A stretch of DNA of 64,000 bases from Clostridia bacterium (GCA_017428625.1 JAFRQM010000029.1:1-64000); one strand, 5' to 3'. Shown: positions 36,816-45,910, numbered from the stretch's first letter. Program-made: numbers and translations. Notes: a model not told the origin generated them from the sequence alone.

Positions 36816-39008
36816 TTATTCAAGTTCAACGGTTATGTTTACAGGTTTTGCGTTGCTTTCATAAGTCAGAAGAACAGTCCTGCTTTTATCATCAAAAACA
36901 AACCGGCATTTTTCACCGTCAATTTCAGCACTTTTTACCTCAGTGGGCACACGGAGCCTTATATTAGCCGTAAGGCTTCCCGCTCCGTGAGCGTTTATTG
37001 TGATTTTGCTGCCGTTTCTTTCCATTGAGTTTATTCTTGATGATGTTCCGATAACGCAAAGGCTTTCGTCCCCGATTTTTTTAAGGTCGCAGAGCATTGA
37101 GTTTTCGCCGGGATAAACGGTTTTTTCAGTAAGAATCTTAAAATCCGGGGTAAACATATCCGCATACAATCCTTTAAGAACTACAGGGGAGCTGTCAACG
37201 CTTTCATCCATAACAGCGGTTATAATGTAAGGCTTTCGGGAAATACTTAAATGATTTGAAAACTCGAATATGTAACCTTTTTCTGCAGTTACATCAATAA
37301 AGAATTGTCTGAAAAGGTCTGCATTTTCTTTTGAAAACCCGAAAAAGCAGGGCGACATTTTCCAAACGCCGGCAACACCTTTACCGCATTTATATATTCC
37401 TTTTTCATCCGGATTTATTTCAAGCATCTCAAATAAATGGTCAGCGGGAGTGTCATATTTTTCACTCCACCAGCTGTTTATTTTATGGAACGGGTCAAAT
37501 CCGTCGCCGATATAAATCAGCACCGCTCCCTGCCTAACGCGGTTGGTAATGCTCGTGTTAACATCGGGATAATCCGGTTTCATATACTCGTAACTCATAA
37601 TAATTACATCATAGTCATCGAGATACCCGGGATATCTTCTTGCGTTGTCAAGAAGAACGGGTCTTACACTTATTCCGTATTTTAGTAGCGGAAGGGCAAG
37701 CGAATAAAAAGCCGGCAGGGCGTTTGCACTCATATATTTCAGCAATAATTCAGAGTCTACTTTTTCACTCTTGAATAATTCATTTCTGAATCGGTCTATC
37801 AGTTCATCCGCTTCGTGCAGAACAGTTCCCGTTTCTTCAACTTTGGCATCGACAAAAAAGCAGTCGGGATATTCACGCTGGTAAAGCTGGCTGTCTGCGG
37901 TCAGAATACCGACCTTTATGCCCTTTTCTTCCATGTTTTCTATGTTCCCCAAAGTGTTGAACATATTATTAAGCAGTGTGGCATATTCATCGGGAATGCG
38001 CCTTGCTTCCGGTGAGCCTTTGGGGTATTCATCTTCAAACACTCTGTTGGGCCAGGGGCAGATTTCATAGGAATTGATTTTCGGGTGAAGAAGCGACGCT
38101 GCAACTGTGCAAAGGTAATTTTTTCGGTAATCGTCCCAGTCAAAAACAGGATTGTCTTCAATGGGGTCATGCAGAAACCACATTTTTCTGTCGGTTCCTT
38201 TAACCAGTTCCTGCATAACACCGTATTCAAGGTATGCGGTTTCAAATGTTCTTTCTTTAAACTCTCCGTCAAACCAGTTCTTTTCGCGTGATGTTCCTGT
38301 CCACACCTGCGCTATGCAACCGTCAACAGCGGGAATATCGGCAAGTTTGCCTTCGGGGCTGACTATTTTCCATTGAGTATAGTTTATAAGACTGTGGGTC
38401 GGAACATAAAAACGCAGATAACGGTTATATTTCACCTTGGCATATTCTTTGAGTGATGACGCAACTCTGTCTATTGTTCTCGCGTAAAGATATGCTTTAA
38501 GTTTTGAACATCTGTATTTTGCGTCAACACTTTCGTGCGGAGGGCTCCACGGCAGCCTGTAATAAAGCTGATACTCTCTTTTAAAAGATTCCGAATACCC
38601 TGCTCTGTCCCAGAATTCGGGTTCTTCAACATGAATTGCTTCAACTCCGCAGTCAACGGCAATGCGTAATTTTTCAGACATATAATCGGCAAAAGAGACA
38701 GTGGGCACCATATAAGGAGAGTCTTCGGAATGCAGAATAAGGTTGCCGTAACGGTCTTTCTGTGCTTCATCCCAGTGGTTTATTCCATCCCACTCGCCGT
38801 TAAGATAATCGGTGTAACTTCCCCAGGCAATACCGGTCATAAGGTGAACAACATAGCCTTTATCCCTGTATTGTTTAGCTCTTTCCGCTGTTGTTTCGTT
38901 AATGCGGTAAACCATAACAAAATCGCACTGGTTGTTAAACGAATCTTTGAGGCTTCCACCCTGCTGATAACCTGTTCTTTCTTCGCTTTTATTTCTGATA
39001 AAAGACAT
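36816..39008 (-). CDS. Putative glycoside hydrolase, unrecognised family
   Basis: 730 residues from the ATG at 39008 (AAGGAG 7 bases upstream). I do not recognise the family. The N-terminal about 330 residues look like a TIM barrel (GYVVHLMTGIAWG, GVEAIHVEEPEFWDRAGY, KMWFLHDPIED); VEEPEFW carries a plausible catalytic acid. The middle (about 390-560) looks like a flavodoxin-like or glutamine-amidotransferase-like fold as in trimmed GH42-type enzymes (DDYDVIIMSYEYMKPDY, RQGAVLIYIGDG), and the C-terminus is a beta-sandwich. No signal peptide. First gene of the operon with GH92, isomerase and GH130, so it should act on the same glycan. Confidence 0.65.
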   Translation of the reverse strand: MSFIRNKSEERTGYQQGGSLKDSFNNQCDFVMVYRINETTAERAKQYRDKGYVVHLMTGIAWGSYTDYLNGEWDGINHWDEAQKDRYGNLILHSEDSPYMVPTVSFADYMSEKLRIAVDCGVEAIHVEEPEFWDRAGYSESFKREYQLYYRLPWSPPHESVDAKYRCSKLKAYLYARTIDRVASSLKEYAKVKYNRYLRFYVPTHSLINYTQWKIVSPEGKLADIPAVDGCIAQVWTGTSREKNWFDGEFKERTFETAYLEYGVMQELVKGTDRKMWFLHDPIEDNPVFDWDDYRKNYLCTVAASLLHPKINSYEICPWPNRVFEDEYPKGSPEARRIPDEYATLLNNMFNTLGNIENMEEKGIKVGILTADSQLYQREYPDCFFVDAKVEETGTVLHEADELIDRFRNELFKSEKVDSELLLKYMSANALPAFYSLALPLLKYGISVRPVLLDNARRYPGYLDDYDVIIMSYEYMKPDYPDVNTSITNRVRQGAVLIYIGDGFDPFHKINSWWSEKYDTPADHLFEMLEINPDEKGIYKCGKGVAGVWKMSPCFFGFSKENADLFRQFFIDVTAEKGYIFEFSNHLSISRKPYIITAVMDESVDSSPVVLKGLYADMFTPDFKILTEKTVYPGENSMLCDLKKIGDESLCVIGTSSRINSMERNGSKITINAHGAGSLTANIRLRVPTEVKSAEIDGEKCRFVFDDKSRTVLLTYESNAKPVNITVELE

Positions 39009-39046
39009 ATTGAAACTCCTTGAAAAGAAAATAACTTCTTTAAACA

Positions 39047-39075
39047 ATATTACTTTTTCTCAGTTGCATTGTCAA
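39047..39075 (-). promoter_or_regulatory. Promoter of the glycoside operon
   Basis: Minus strand TTGACA (39075-39070), 17-base spacer, TAATAT (39052-39047), 39 bases before the start codon. No regulator gene is adjacent. Confidence 0.7.
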
Positions 39076-39133
39076 TAAATATAAAAAATAAATATTAATC
39101 ATTTAAATATTTATAACATTTTTACAAAAACTA

Positions 39134-39162
39134 TTGATATATATTTTTGCGTTTGTTATAAT
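39134..39162 (+). promoter_or_regulatory. Promoter of the GNAT-hydrolase operon
   Basis: TTGATA (39134-39139), 17-base spacer, TATAAT (39157-39162) with an extended TGT before it; divergent from the glycoside operon. Confidence 0.8.
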
Positions 39163-39188
39163 AATATATTATATAACAGGAGATTTAT

Positions 39189-39785
39189 ATGGCTCAGTTA
39201 AAAATGTATCGCCTTGCCGGAATGCCGTTCAAAGAATATGAACTGCCTGAAGGCTATTCAATTTCAAAATACAAAACCGAAAAAGACAAACTCGATTGGG
39301 TCGAATGCTGCAAAAACGGTCTTGTAGCCGATGACGCCGATGAAAAGGCCTTTGACGAGGCAATCACAAACAATCAGGATATTAACATTTTCAATGATGT
39401 TTTCTTTCTTGATTATAACGGCGAGCATATCGGCACTGTTACCGCATTTGTAAATGAGAAAAACATCGGCGATATGCATATGGTCGGCATCAGGTCGGAT
39501 TACCGGGGCAGGGGTCTTGCGAAATATCTTTCGCTTATTACAATTAAAGAAATGGAAAAACGCGGTGTAAAATATACACTTCTTACAACCGATGAATGGC
39601 GTAAAGGGGCGGTCAAAAGTTACCTTTCCGCCGGCTTTTTGCCTGTAAAATATGACAGGGGAATGATTCCCAGATGGGAAGCTGTTCTTGAAGAATACGG
39701 CATAGACAGTGTTCTGATGCTCAGAAACAACGCGAAGCCGTTTCGCTTAATTTACAGGAGCGGGCTTAAAACACGCAAGGAGTAA
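39189..39785 (+). CDS. GNAT family N-acetyltransferase
   Basis: 198 residues. Acetyl-CoA loop GIRSDYRGRGLAKYLSLITIKEM near 102-124 and C-terminal VKSYLSAGFLPVKYDR. The N-terminal half contains a conserved-looking EYELPEGYSISKYKTEKDKLDW typical of amino-acid or small-molecule acetylases. AGGAG precedes the ATG. First of three same-strand genes with small gaps (2 and 14 bases). Substrate unknown. Confidence 0.85.
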   Translation: MAQLKMYRLAGMPFKEYELPEGYSISKYKTEKDKLDWVECCKNGLVADDADEKAFDEAITNNQDINIFNDVFFLDYNGEHIGTVTAFVNEKNIGDMHMVGIRSDYRGRGLAKYLSLITIKEMEKRGVKYTLLTTDEWRKGAVKSYLSAGFLPVKYDRGMIPRWEAVLEEYGIDSVLMLRNNAKPFRLIYRSGLKTRKE

Positions 39786-39787
39786 AT

Positions 39788-41035
39788 ATGGAAGAATTTG
39801 TTCTTAACCAGATAAAATACGGACTTAAATATGTGCCGCTGAATCTTGCAAAATCTTTCTTTATCAAAAAAAGCAATGCCGAAACAAAAGCCATCCGTGA
39901 AAAAGGTTTTATTTGCGGAATTTGTCATCACCGCGGTGACAGGCAAAAACTGATTGACGCAAACATTGAATGGATAAGAACAGATATTCCGTTCCCGTTT
40001 GAAAAAGACGGCACAGTGCGCAAGGCGTTTACTGATTTTAAAGAATCCTGTGCCGAATACAAAAACGCCGGCATAAAAATAATGGCAATCACTCCCTATC
40101 CGCAGGACTATATCAATTACGGAATTGAACTCAACACTCCGCAGGGTGAAAATAAAATCAAAGAAATTGCTGTTTACATAATCAATGAACTTATGGATTA
40201 TATCGGAGCCGTTCAGGTTACCAACGAGATGGGCATACCAAGGTTTACAATTCCACTTTCTATGGATGACGCCGCAAGATTTATTGCTGTTCAGCTTGAA
40301 GCGATTTATCATGTCAGGGGCAGTATTCTACTCGGTTACAACAGCGCGGGTCCTCAGGCAGACCTGCATTTTAAATTAAAACCATATCTTAAATATTGCG
40401 ATTATGTCGGTGTTGATATTTATGTCGGTTGTTTTATGAATATGCCCGGTTGTATGTGGATGTTTGATGCGGTTCTCCGGTTTCTTTGGGCATTTACCCG
40501 CAAACCTGTAATTCTGCAGGAGTTCGGCTATATCGGGGCGGGCGCTCCGAAAAGCAGGGCTGAGAAAAAAGCGATTCTGCAAAAATACGGCGTTTCATCG
40601 GCAAAAGAAGCAAAAAAGAATATAGGCTCTTTTGTTGAAGCGATGCCGCAGTATTTTGCAGACCATGTAAAATATCTTTCAAATAATGATGAGAACAGAT
40701 ATTTCAATCTGCTTTTCAAAAGTGACCTGACTAATCATCTGTATTGTGAACTGCCCGCTGTTACAAAAATAACAGGCTGTCCGCATACTCCCGAAGGTCA
40801 GGCAAAATTCTATTCAAAAATATTGCCCAGACTTTACAATATGGATTTTATGGCAGGTGCAATTATTTACTGCTACGCCGATTCCGACAGGTGCTATGTT
40901 TGCGGTCAGGAGGACTGCCCGACAGAAACAAGATGGGGCATTGTCGATTGCTCGCTGAACCCCAAACCCGCTTATTACGCTGTCAAAGAGGCGTATGCAA
41001 AAATCAGAAACACAGGTGAAAATACAAAAGCATAA
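39788..41035 (+). CDS. Clan-A-like glycoside hydrolase homologue
   Basis: 415 residues with a TIM-barrel pattern: IEWIRTDIPFPF, VQVTNEMGIPRF (candidate acid/base Glu after Asn), YVGVDIYVG and KPVILQEFGYIG (candidate nucleophile Glu). The C-terminal part adds a Cys-containing loop (DRCYVCGQEDCPTETRWGIVD) that may bind zinc. No clear signal peptide. It is close to GH5/GH39-type clan A architecture, but the family was not identified. Co-transcribed with a GNAT and a lipase-like gene. Confidence 0.65.
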   Translation: MEEFVLNQIKYGLKYVPLNLAKSFFIKKSNAETKAIREKGFICGICHHRGDRQKLIDANIEWIRTDIPFPFEKDGTVRKAFTDFKESCAEYKNAGIKIMAITPYPQDYINYGIELNTPQGENKIKEIAVYIINELMDYIGAVQVTNEMGIPRFTIPLSMDDAARFIAVQLEAIYHVRGSILLGYNSAGPQADLHFKLKPYLKYCDYVGVDIYVGCFMNMPGCMWMFDAVLRFLWAFTRKPVILQEFGYIGAGAPKSRAEKKAILQKYGVSSAKEAKKNIGSFVEAMPQYFADHVKYLSNNDENRYFNLLFKSDLTNHLYCELPAVTKITGCPHTPEGQAKFYSKILPRLYNMDFMAGAIIYCYADSDRCYVCGQEDCPTETRWGIVDCSLNPKPAYYAVKEAYAKIRNTGENTKA

Positions 41036-41049
41036 AGAGGAGATTAAAT

Positions 41050-42006
41050 ATGGGTAAAAAAGGTATTATTTCGGTTTTAGGCGCAACCGCAGGTCTTATC
41101 GGCGCGGTTGATTACACAATTTTCAATGCCGTTATGTCACGCAATTCCAAACTTGTTGATAAAGCTGGTGGCTTTCTAAACAAAAAGCCCGATGATGCAA
41201 TCGAACTTCCTCCTGAGGAAGAAGATGAAAGAATCATCTGGTTCAATCAGCAGAAATTTGAAGAATTCACAATTTCAAATGAGAGAAATCAGTCATTAAA
41301 AGGCTATCTGCTTAAAGCAGACGAGCCCTCTGATGTTTATGTTTTCTGCAGTCACGGTTACAGATGCAACGGTAAACGCGAATTCCGTTTCATTACAAAA
41401 TATTACCACGACAAAGGTTTCAATGTTTTTCTTGTTGACCATCAGGCATCAGGTCAGAGCGAGGGCAGTTACATTGGTTTCGGTTATTATGAATATCAGG
41501 ACTGTCTTACCTGGCTCAACTGGCTTATCAACAATTACGGTAATAATATCAAGATTATCCTTCACGGTGTTTCAATGGGCAGCGCAACCGTAATGATGAT
41601 GAGCGGCAGTGACAAACTTCCCGAAAATGTCAGATTCATTGTCGCCGATTGCGGTTACACTTCAGCCTGGCATGAATTTGAACATAATATTTCGTTTTTA
41701 GGCAAAGCCGAGTATATTATTCTTTACGGTTCCGATATATTTAACAAATTGATTTCGGGTTATCACTTCAAAGATGCCGACGCCCTTTCGGCGGTTCAGA
41801 GAGCAAAAGTTCCTATGCTGTTTGTTCACGGCACAAAAGATGATTTCGTGCCTACAAGAATGGGCAAAGAGCTTTATATGGCGTGCAACAGCGATTATAA
41901 AGACCTTCTTCTTATTGAAGGCGCTGCGCACGCTGAAAGTTACCAGACCAACTCAGAGGCTTATAATCAGAAATTGGATGAGTTTATTGAAAAGTTTATT
42001 AAATAA
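41050..42006 (+). CDS. Alpha/beta hydrolase with N-terminal membrane anchor
   Basis: 318 residues. A short hydrophobic N-terminus (IISVLGATAGLIGAVDYTIF), then an S9/BAAT-like alpha/beta hydrolase core: FCSHGYRCNGKREF, nucleophile elbow HGVSMGSATVMM, Asp in HGTKDDFVP and His in GAAHAESYQ. AGAGGAG precedes the ATG. Probably a lipid or peptide esterase on the inner face of the membrane. Third gene of the unit and followed by a terminator. Confidence 0.82.
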   Translation: MGKKGIISVLGATAGLIGAVDYTIFNAVMSRNSKLVDKAGGFLNKKPDDAIELPPEEEDERIIWFNQQKFEEFTISNERNQSLKGYLLKADEPSDVYVFCSHGYRCNGKREFRFITKYYHDKGFNVFLVDHQASGQSEGSYIGFGYYEYQDCLTWLNWLINNYGNNIKIILHGVSMGSATVMMMSGSDKLPENVRFIVADCGYTSAWHEFEHNISFLGKAEYIILYGSDIFNKLISGYHFKDADALSAVQRAKVPMLFVHGTKDDFVPTRMGKELYMACNSDYKDLLLIEGAAHAESYQTNSEAYNQKLDEFIEKFIK

Positions 42007-42025
42007 AATTACTGAAAATAATTCA

Positions 42026-42048
42026 GGGCTGTCCGTCAGGACAGCCCC
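42026..42048. terminator. Terminator between convergent hydrolase genes
   Basis: GGGCTGTCC-GTCA-GGACAGCCC, a perfect 9-bp stem between two convergent genes; T tracts are weak on both sides. Confidence 0.65.
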
Positions 42049-42067
42049 TTAACTTTGTATTATTCAA

Positions 42068-43006
42068 TTAAATCTTGCTGTCAGCCCAGGCGGCAACATC
42101 GGCGTAAATGTCTTTTCTGTTTGTTTCGTTGAGAATCTCGTGGCGGCAGTTTTCATAAATCTTAATTGAAACATCTGGAATCCCGTTTGCTACAAGACTT
42201 CTGTAAACCTGATTAACGCCCGCACCGTATGCGCCTACAGGGTCCATTGCGCCTGAAATAATAAGATAAGGCTTGCTTTTAGTGAGTGCGGGAGCCCATT
42301 CGGGAGCGGAAACGGCGCTGAGAACCTTGAACATATCTTTATAGCCTGCGAGCGTGAAAAGGAATCCGCAATATTTGTCGGCAATGTATTTGTCAACAAT
42401 TGCTTCATCTCTGGTCAGCCAGTCAAAGGGAGTTCTGACACTGTCATATTTTTTGTTGTATGAACCGAAAGCAATTTTGTCAATCAGTTTGCTGCGGTGG
42501 CGGCTGCCCTTAATCTTTGAAATGGCGGTTGTCAGAGCAATGCCCGCGGCGGCGCCGGGGTTCGGTCCGCTTGTGCCGCAAAAAATAAAGCCTTTTATGT
42601 CATCGTCCCTGCCGAAACGTTTTGCATATTCTCTACAAACAAAAGAACCCATGCTGTGCCCGAAAGCGATTATCGGTTTGCCCGGGTATTCTTCTTTTGC
42701 AATCTCTGTGAGCGCTCTTGCGTCGGCAATAAATGACTGCCAGCCGTCCTTTTCACCGAAATAGCCAAGGTCGTCATCGGTTTTTACGGATTTGCCGTGA
42801 CCTATATGGTCATTGATAAACACAACATAGCCCTGCGAATTGAGATATGAAGCAAAATCCTCATATCTTTCAAGGTGTTCCGCCATACCGTGCATTATCT
42901 GAAAAACTGCTTTGACATCGTCGGCGTTGTCAGGAGCCCACGAAACGGCGTAAATATCGGCAAGGCCGGTTTTTGAAGGGTATCTGTATTCTTTGCGAAT
43001 TGACAT
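42068..43006 (-). CDS. Monoacylglycerol-lipase-like alpha/beta hydrolase
   Basis: 312 residues, serine aminopeptidase S33/lysophospholipase type. QIMHGMAEHLERYEDFASYLNSQGY, HIGHGKS, nucleophile elbow FGHSMGSFVCREYA near residue 115, Asp in SGAMDPVGAYG and His in CRHEILNE. No signal peptide. GAGAGGATG precedes the start. Cytoplasmic cleavage of monoglycerides or lysophospholipids is likely. Confidence 0.88.
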   Translation of the reverse strand: MSIRKEYRYPSKTGLADIYAVSWAPDNADDVKAVFQIMHGMAEHLERYEDFASYLNSQGYVVFINDHIGHGKSVKTDDDLGYFGEKDGWQSFIADARALTEIAKEEYPGKPIIAFGHSMGSFVCREYAKRFGRDDDIKGFIFCGTSGPNPGAAAGIALTTAISKIKGSRHRSKLIDKIAFGSYNKKYDSVRTPFDWLTRDEAIVDKYIADKYCGFLFTLAGYKDMFKVLSAVSAPEWAPALTKSKPYLIISGAMDPVGAYGAGVNQVYRSLVANGIPDVSIKIYENCRHEILNETNRKDIYADVAAWADSKI

Positions 43007-43126
43007 ATTATCATCCTCTCAATCAATATAAAAATATTTTATCACAAATAAATATAAAAAAAACTATCTATTTTTGATAAAACTTAGGCTGAAAAACTGT
43101 CATATTGACGGTTTTGCCTTTACTGT

Positions 43127-43156
43127 TTGACGATTAAAATATATTAGTGTTATACT
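43127..43156 (+). promoter_or_regulatory. Promoter of the GH99-like gene
   Basis: TTGACG (43127-43132), 18-base spacer, TATACT (43151-43156) with an extended TGT. Confidence 0.7.
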
Positions 43157-43184
43157 GAAAAAAACATTAAATGAGGTCTGTTAT

Positions 43185-44303
43185 ATGAATTGTGATTCAA
43201 AAAAGAAATATGATGTTGCCGCTTTTATCTGGCCGTCATACACAGGTAGAGAACCGAGAGCATATCAGTTCTGGGAGCAGCGCATAGGCGAGTGGCAGTC
43301 TGTTCTCAGCGCCGAATCGAGAGAAGAAGGGCAGATTCTGCCCAGAAAACCACTCTGGGGCACTGTCGATGAAGCAGACCCGAATGTTATGGAGTTTCAA
43401 ATTAAAGAGGCTTTGCGCCACGGCGTAAATGTCTTTATTTATGACTGGTATTGGTATGACCGCAGACCTTTCCTTGAGCAATGTCTTGATGAGGGCTTTC
43501 TCGGCGCTCCCAACAATGAGGATATGCAGTTTTATCTGATGTGGGCAAATCATGACGCAGGTTATCTTTGGGATAAACGCCAGCCGGATGTCAACGAGAT
43601 TATCTGGTTCGGTTCACAACCGAGAAGTGAGTTTGACATAATATGCCGCCGCGTAACGGAAATGTATTTCAAACGCCCAAATTACTATAAAATCGACGGT
43701 TGCCCCGTGTTTATGATTTATGAATTGAACAACCTTATTCGCGGTCTGAGCGGTGTTGACAAAACAAGAGAGGCTCTTGAACATTTTCGTTGTGTTGTCA
43801 AAGAAGCCGGCTTCCCCGGTTTGCATATTCAGGGCGTAATCTACAGCGAAAACGCGGTTAATATCAGCGGCGTTGATGCAGCTCACGAAGGCTCTTCAAA
43901 AGACCTCGTCCGTCTTCTTGGACTTGATTCAGTTACACATTACCAATACATTCATTTTGCAGACTTCAGCAACGGTTACGAAAAATCCTTACCGAGCGTT
44001 GAAACTGAGTTTGAAAGAATAAATAATAACTACAATGTTCCCTATTATCCGCATGTTACTGTCGGATGGGACAATAACCCCAGATATCCGTTCAAAAAAT
44101 ACCCCATTATTAAAGACAATACCCCCGAAGTGTTCAAAAAAGCGCTTCTGATTGCCAAAGATTATTCAGACAGATACAACGAGGTTCCGCTCATTACCGT
44201 CAATTCATGGAACGAGTGGACTGAGATGAGTTATCTCGAACCCGATGATGTTTACGGCTACGGTTACCTTGAAGCAGTCAAAGAAGTTTTTTGCGGTTGT
44301 TGA
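43185..44303 (+). CDS. GH99-like (WbsX-type) protein
   Basis: 372 residues of the Glyco_hydro_99-like/WbsX domain. Marks: VAAFIWPSYTGREPRAYQFW, GVNVFIYDWYWYDRRPFLEQ, YYKIDGCPVFMIYE, TVGWDNNPRYP and the C-terminal VNSWNEWTEMSYLEP. WbsX proteins often appear in O-antigen or glycan loci, and GH99 enzymes are endo-mannosidases, in line with the mannose-linked operon nearby. No signal peptide. TGAGGTCTG precedes the ATG. Confidence 0.85.
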   Translation: MNCDSKKKYDVAAFIWPSYTGREPRAYQFWEQRIGEWQSVLSAESREEGQILPRKPLWGTVDEADPNVMEFQIKEALRHGVNVFIYDWYWYDRRPFLEQCLDEGFLGAPNNEDMQFYLMWANHDAGYLWDKRQPDVNEIIWFGSQPRSEFDIICRRVTEMYFKRPNYYKIDGCPVFMIYELNNLIRGLSGVDKTREALEHFRCVVKEAGFPGLHIQGVIYSENAVNISGVDAAHEGSSKDLVRLLGLDSVTHYQYIHFADFSNGYEKSLPSVETEFERINNNYNVPYYPHVTVGWDNNPRYPFKKYPIIKDNTPEVFKKALLIAKDYSDRYNEVPLITVNSWNEWTEMSYLEPDDVYGYGYLEAVKEVFCGC

Positions 44304-44347
44304 TTAAAGACATCCGGTTTTATCACATTTTAACGCAGGTTTATTTT

Positions 44348-45445
44348 ATGAGATTATTTTTACAATGGGCGCTTTTGTGCCTTTCGGCTTTTGCTGTTCT
44401 CACTGCTGTTCGCTTTCCGCTCAGAAACAAATTCAAAAAAACAGTTTCAAAGCTTGCGCTTGATGCAGCTGAACTTGTTATAGCAACGGTGTTCGCGGTT
44501 ATTGTTATGGCAGGTCCCGTGTTTTTCCGCCCGCTTCAGCCGTTGATGTTTGCGCTTTACGCGGTTCTTTTTGCCGACGGAGTGGCTGCCTTGGTTTACA
44601 CGGTTTTCTGTTCAGTCGCAAAAAAAGAACAGCGTTTCGCAGTTGCCGAAATACTTTCTGCAGTTTTCTGCATATTGTTTATTGTTTACGGCACTGTCAA
44701 TATGCAGTTAATAAATGTTAAATATCATACTTATAAATCCAAAAAGATTTCGTCTGAACACACCTTTGTTTACCTTGCGGATTTACATACAGGCAGCGCG
44801 CAGAACTTTTCAACAGCAAAAAAAGCGGTTGATGAGATTAAATCATCATCAGCCGAATTTATTGTACTTTGCGGCGATATAACCGACGACTACACAACAA
44901 AGGATGAAATGCTTAACACCTTTGCGCTTTTTAAAGATTTCGGCAAACCGGTTTATTATGTTTACGGCAACCACGACAGGCAGGGCTATGCCGAATATGC
45001 GCACGGCAGGCAATATACGCCCGAAGAACTTGAAAACGCGATTATTTCAAATGGAATTACTATTCTTAAAGATGAATTTGCCCGGATAAATTCCGAAATA
45101 ATAATTCTCGGCAGAGAAGATTATTCGGAGAAAGAGGGCAGGGCTGATATTGCCGGGCTTACCAACCCCGACCCTTCATCTTATCTGATTGTCGCCGATC
45201 ATCAGCCGAATGGGTTTAAAGAACACGCGTCTTTCGGCGCGGACCTGCAGATTTCAGGTCATACCCACGCAGGGCAGTTGTTTCCGCTCGGATTATTCTA
45301 TTCCATAGCAGCGCCTGTTTACGGTGATTATGAAGAGCAGGGGGCTGTTATGAATATAACATCCGGTGCCTGCGGCTGGCGTATGCCTTTTAGAACTTCG
45401 GCGCACTGCAATTATGAGGTTATTACACTTCAACCTGTTGAATAA
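44348..45445 (+). CDS. Membrane-anchored metallophosphoesterase (YkuE-like)
   Basis: 365 residues from the ATG at 44348. An upstream TTG at 44291 would overlap the previous gene, and neither start has a strong ribosome site. Four N-terminal membrane segments (1-115), then a calcineurin-like phosphoesterase with all metal motifs: YLADLHTGSAQ, CGDITDDY, YGNHDRQGY, ADHQPNG and SGHTHAGQLFP. Members act on lipid or cell-wall phosphates such as UDP-diacylglucosamine-like or undecaprenyl compounds. The C-terminus ends after SGACGWRMPFRTSAHCNYEV. Confidence 0.82.
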   Translation: MRLFLQWALLCLSAFAVLTAVRFPLRNKFKKTVSKLALDAAELVIATVFAVIVMAGPVFFRPLQPLMFALYAVLFADGVAALVYTVFCSVAKKEQRFAVAEILSAVFCILFIVYGTVNMQLINVKYHTYKSKKISSEHTFVYLADLHTGSAQNFSTAKKAVDEIKSSSAEFIVLCGDITDDYTTKDEMLNTFALFKDFGKPVYYVYGNHDRQGYAEYAHGRQYTPEELENAIISNGITILKDEFARINSEIIILGREDYSEKEGRADIAGLTNPDPSSYLIVADHQPNGFKEHASFGADLQISGHTHAGQLFPLGLFYSIAAPVYGDYEEQGAVMNITSGACGWRMPFRTSAHCNYEVITLQPVE

Positions 45446-45491
45446 CCGTTTAACGGTCAGAATAAACAATAAATGAAAGGAATAATGAATT

Positions 45492-45620
45492 ATGTGGAAA
45501 ATGCTTTTGATGTTCGGTATGCCTCTTGCATACCCCTTTATGATCGCCTACGGAATTTTTATGAATGTTTTCGGACCTCTCGGAGTTCCTGATTTTCTCG
45601 GAATAATGACGAATATGTGA
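45492..45620 (+). CDS. 42-residue hydrophobic small protein
   Basis: ATG 45492 to TGA 45618-45620, with AAAGGA about 11 bases upstream. The product is almost entirely apolar (MWKMLLMFGMPLAYPFMIAY, then GIFMNVFGPLGVPDFLG), long enough for one membrane span, Met-rich, with a single Lys. A strong terminator follows, so it is the last ORF of the phosphoesterase unit. I do not recognise a family; it could be a membrane microprotein. Confidence 0.5.
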   Translation: MWKMLLMFGMPLAYPFMIAYGIFMNVFGPLGVPDFLGIMTNM

Positions 45621-45625
45621 AATTC

Positions 45626-45662
45626 AAAAAAGAAGCAGCATCTTCAGATGCTGCTTCTTTTT
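45626..45662. terminator. Strong terminator after the small membrane ORF
   Basis: AGAAGCAGCATC-TTCA-GATGCTGCTTCT, perfect 12-bp stem with A's before and T's after. It can serve both the upstream plus-strand unit and the minus-strand tRNA-Pro. Confidence 0.9.
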
Positions 45663-45738
45663 GGTCGGAGTGACGGGATTCGAACCCATGGCCTCTTGGT
45701 CCCGAACCAAGCGCGATACCAAACTTCGCCACACCCCG
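45662..45738 (-). tRNA. tRNA-Pro, anticodon CGG
   Basis: Minus strand: acceptor CGGGGTG/CACTCCG (one G-U), discriminator A, encoded CCA, anticodon arm GCTTG-GTTCGGGACC region with anticodon CGG, T arm GGGTTCGAATCCC. 77 nt. Confidence 0.93.
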
Positions 45739-45829
45739 ATTGCTGTTGTATTATACATAAAGATTATAAAAAAATCAAGTGTTTGAAAATAATAATTTTA
45801 TTTAATTTAAAAACCTTGTTTCCGGTGTT

Positions 45830-45888
45830 GACATTTTATAAATAAGTGATATAATAAAAACAACAATTAAACAGTTGCTTAATTATTT
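45830..45888 (+). promoter_or_regulatory. Promoter and operator of the metal-binding protein gene
   Basis: TGATATAAT is an extended -10 box (TATAAT 45850-45855); the TTGACA at 45830-45835 is only 14 bases upstream. The predicted start falls in an imperfect palindrome CAACAATTAAAC-AGTT-GCTTAATTATTT (45861-45888). A near-identical palindrome lies before the ATPase gene. The shape fits a SmtB/ArsR-type metal-responsive repressor site, but no such regulator is encoded in the window. Confidence 0.65.
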
Positions 45889-45910
45889 ATTGATGAAAGG
45901 GGTTGTTATT

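Noticed and set aside
44291..44347. TTG start for the metallophosphoesterase
   Set aside because: It overlaps the previous gene and has no ribosome site; the ATG at 44348 begins the first membrane segment correctly.
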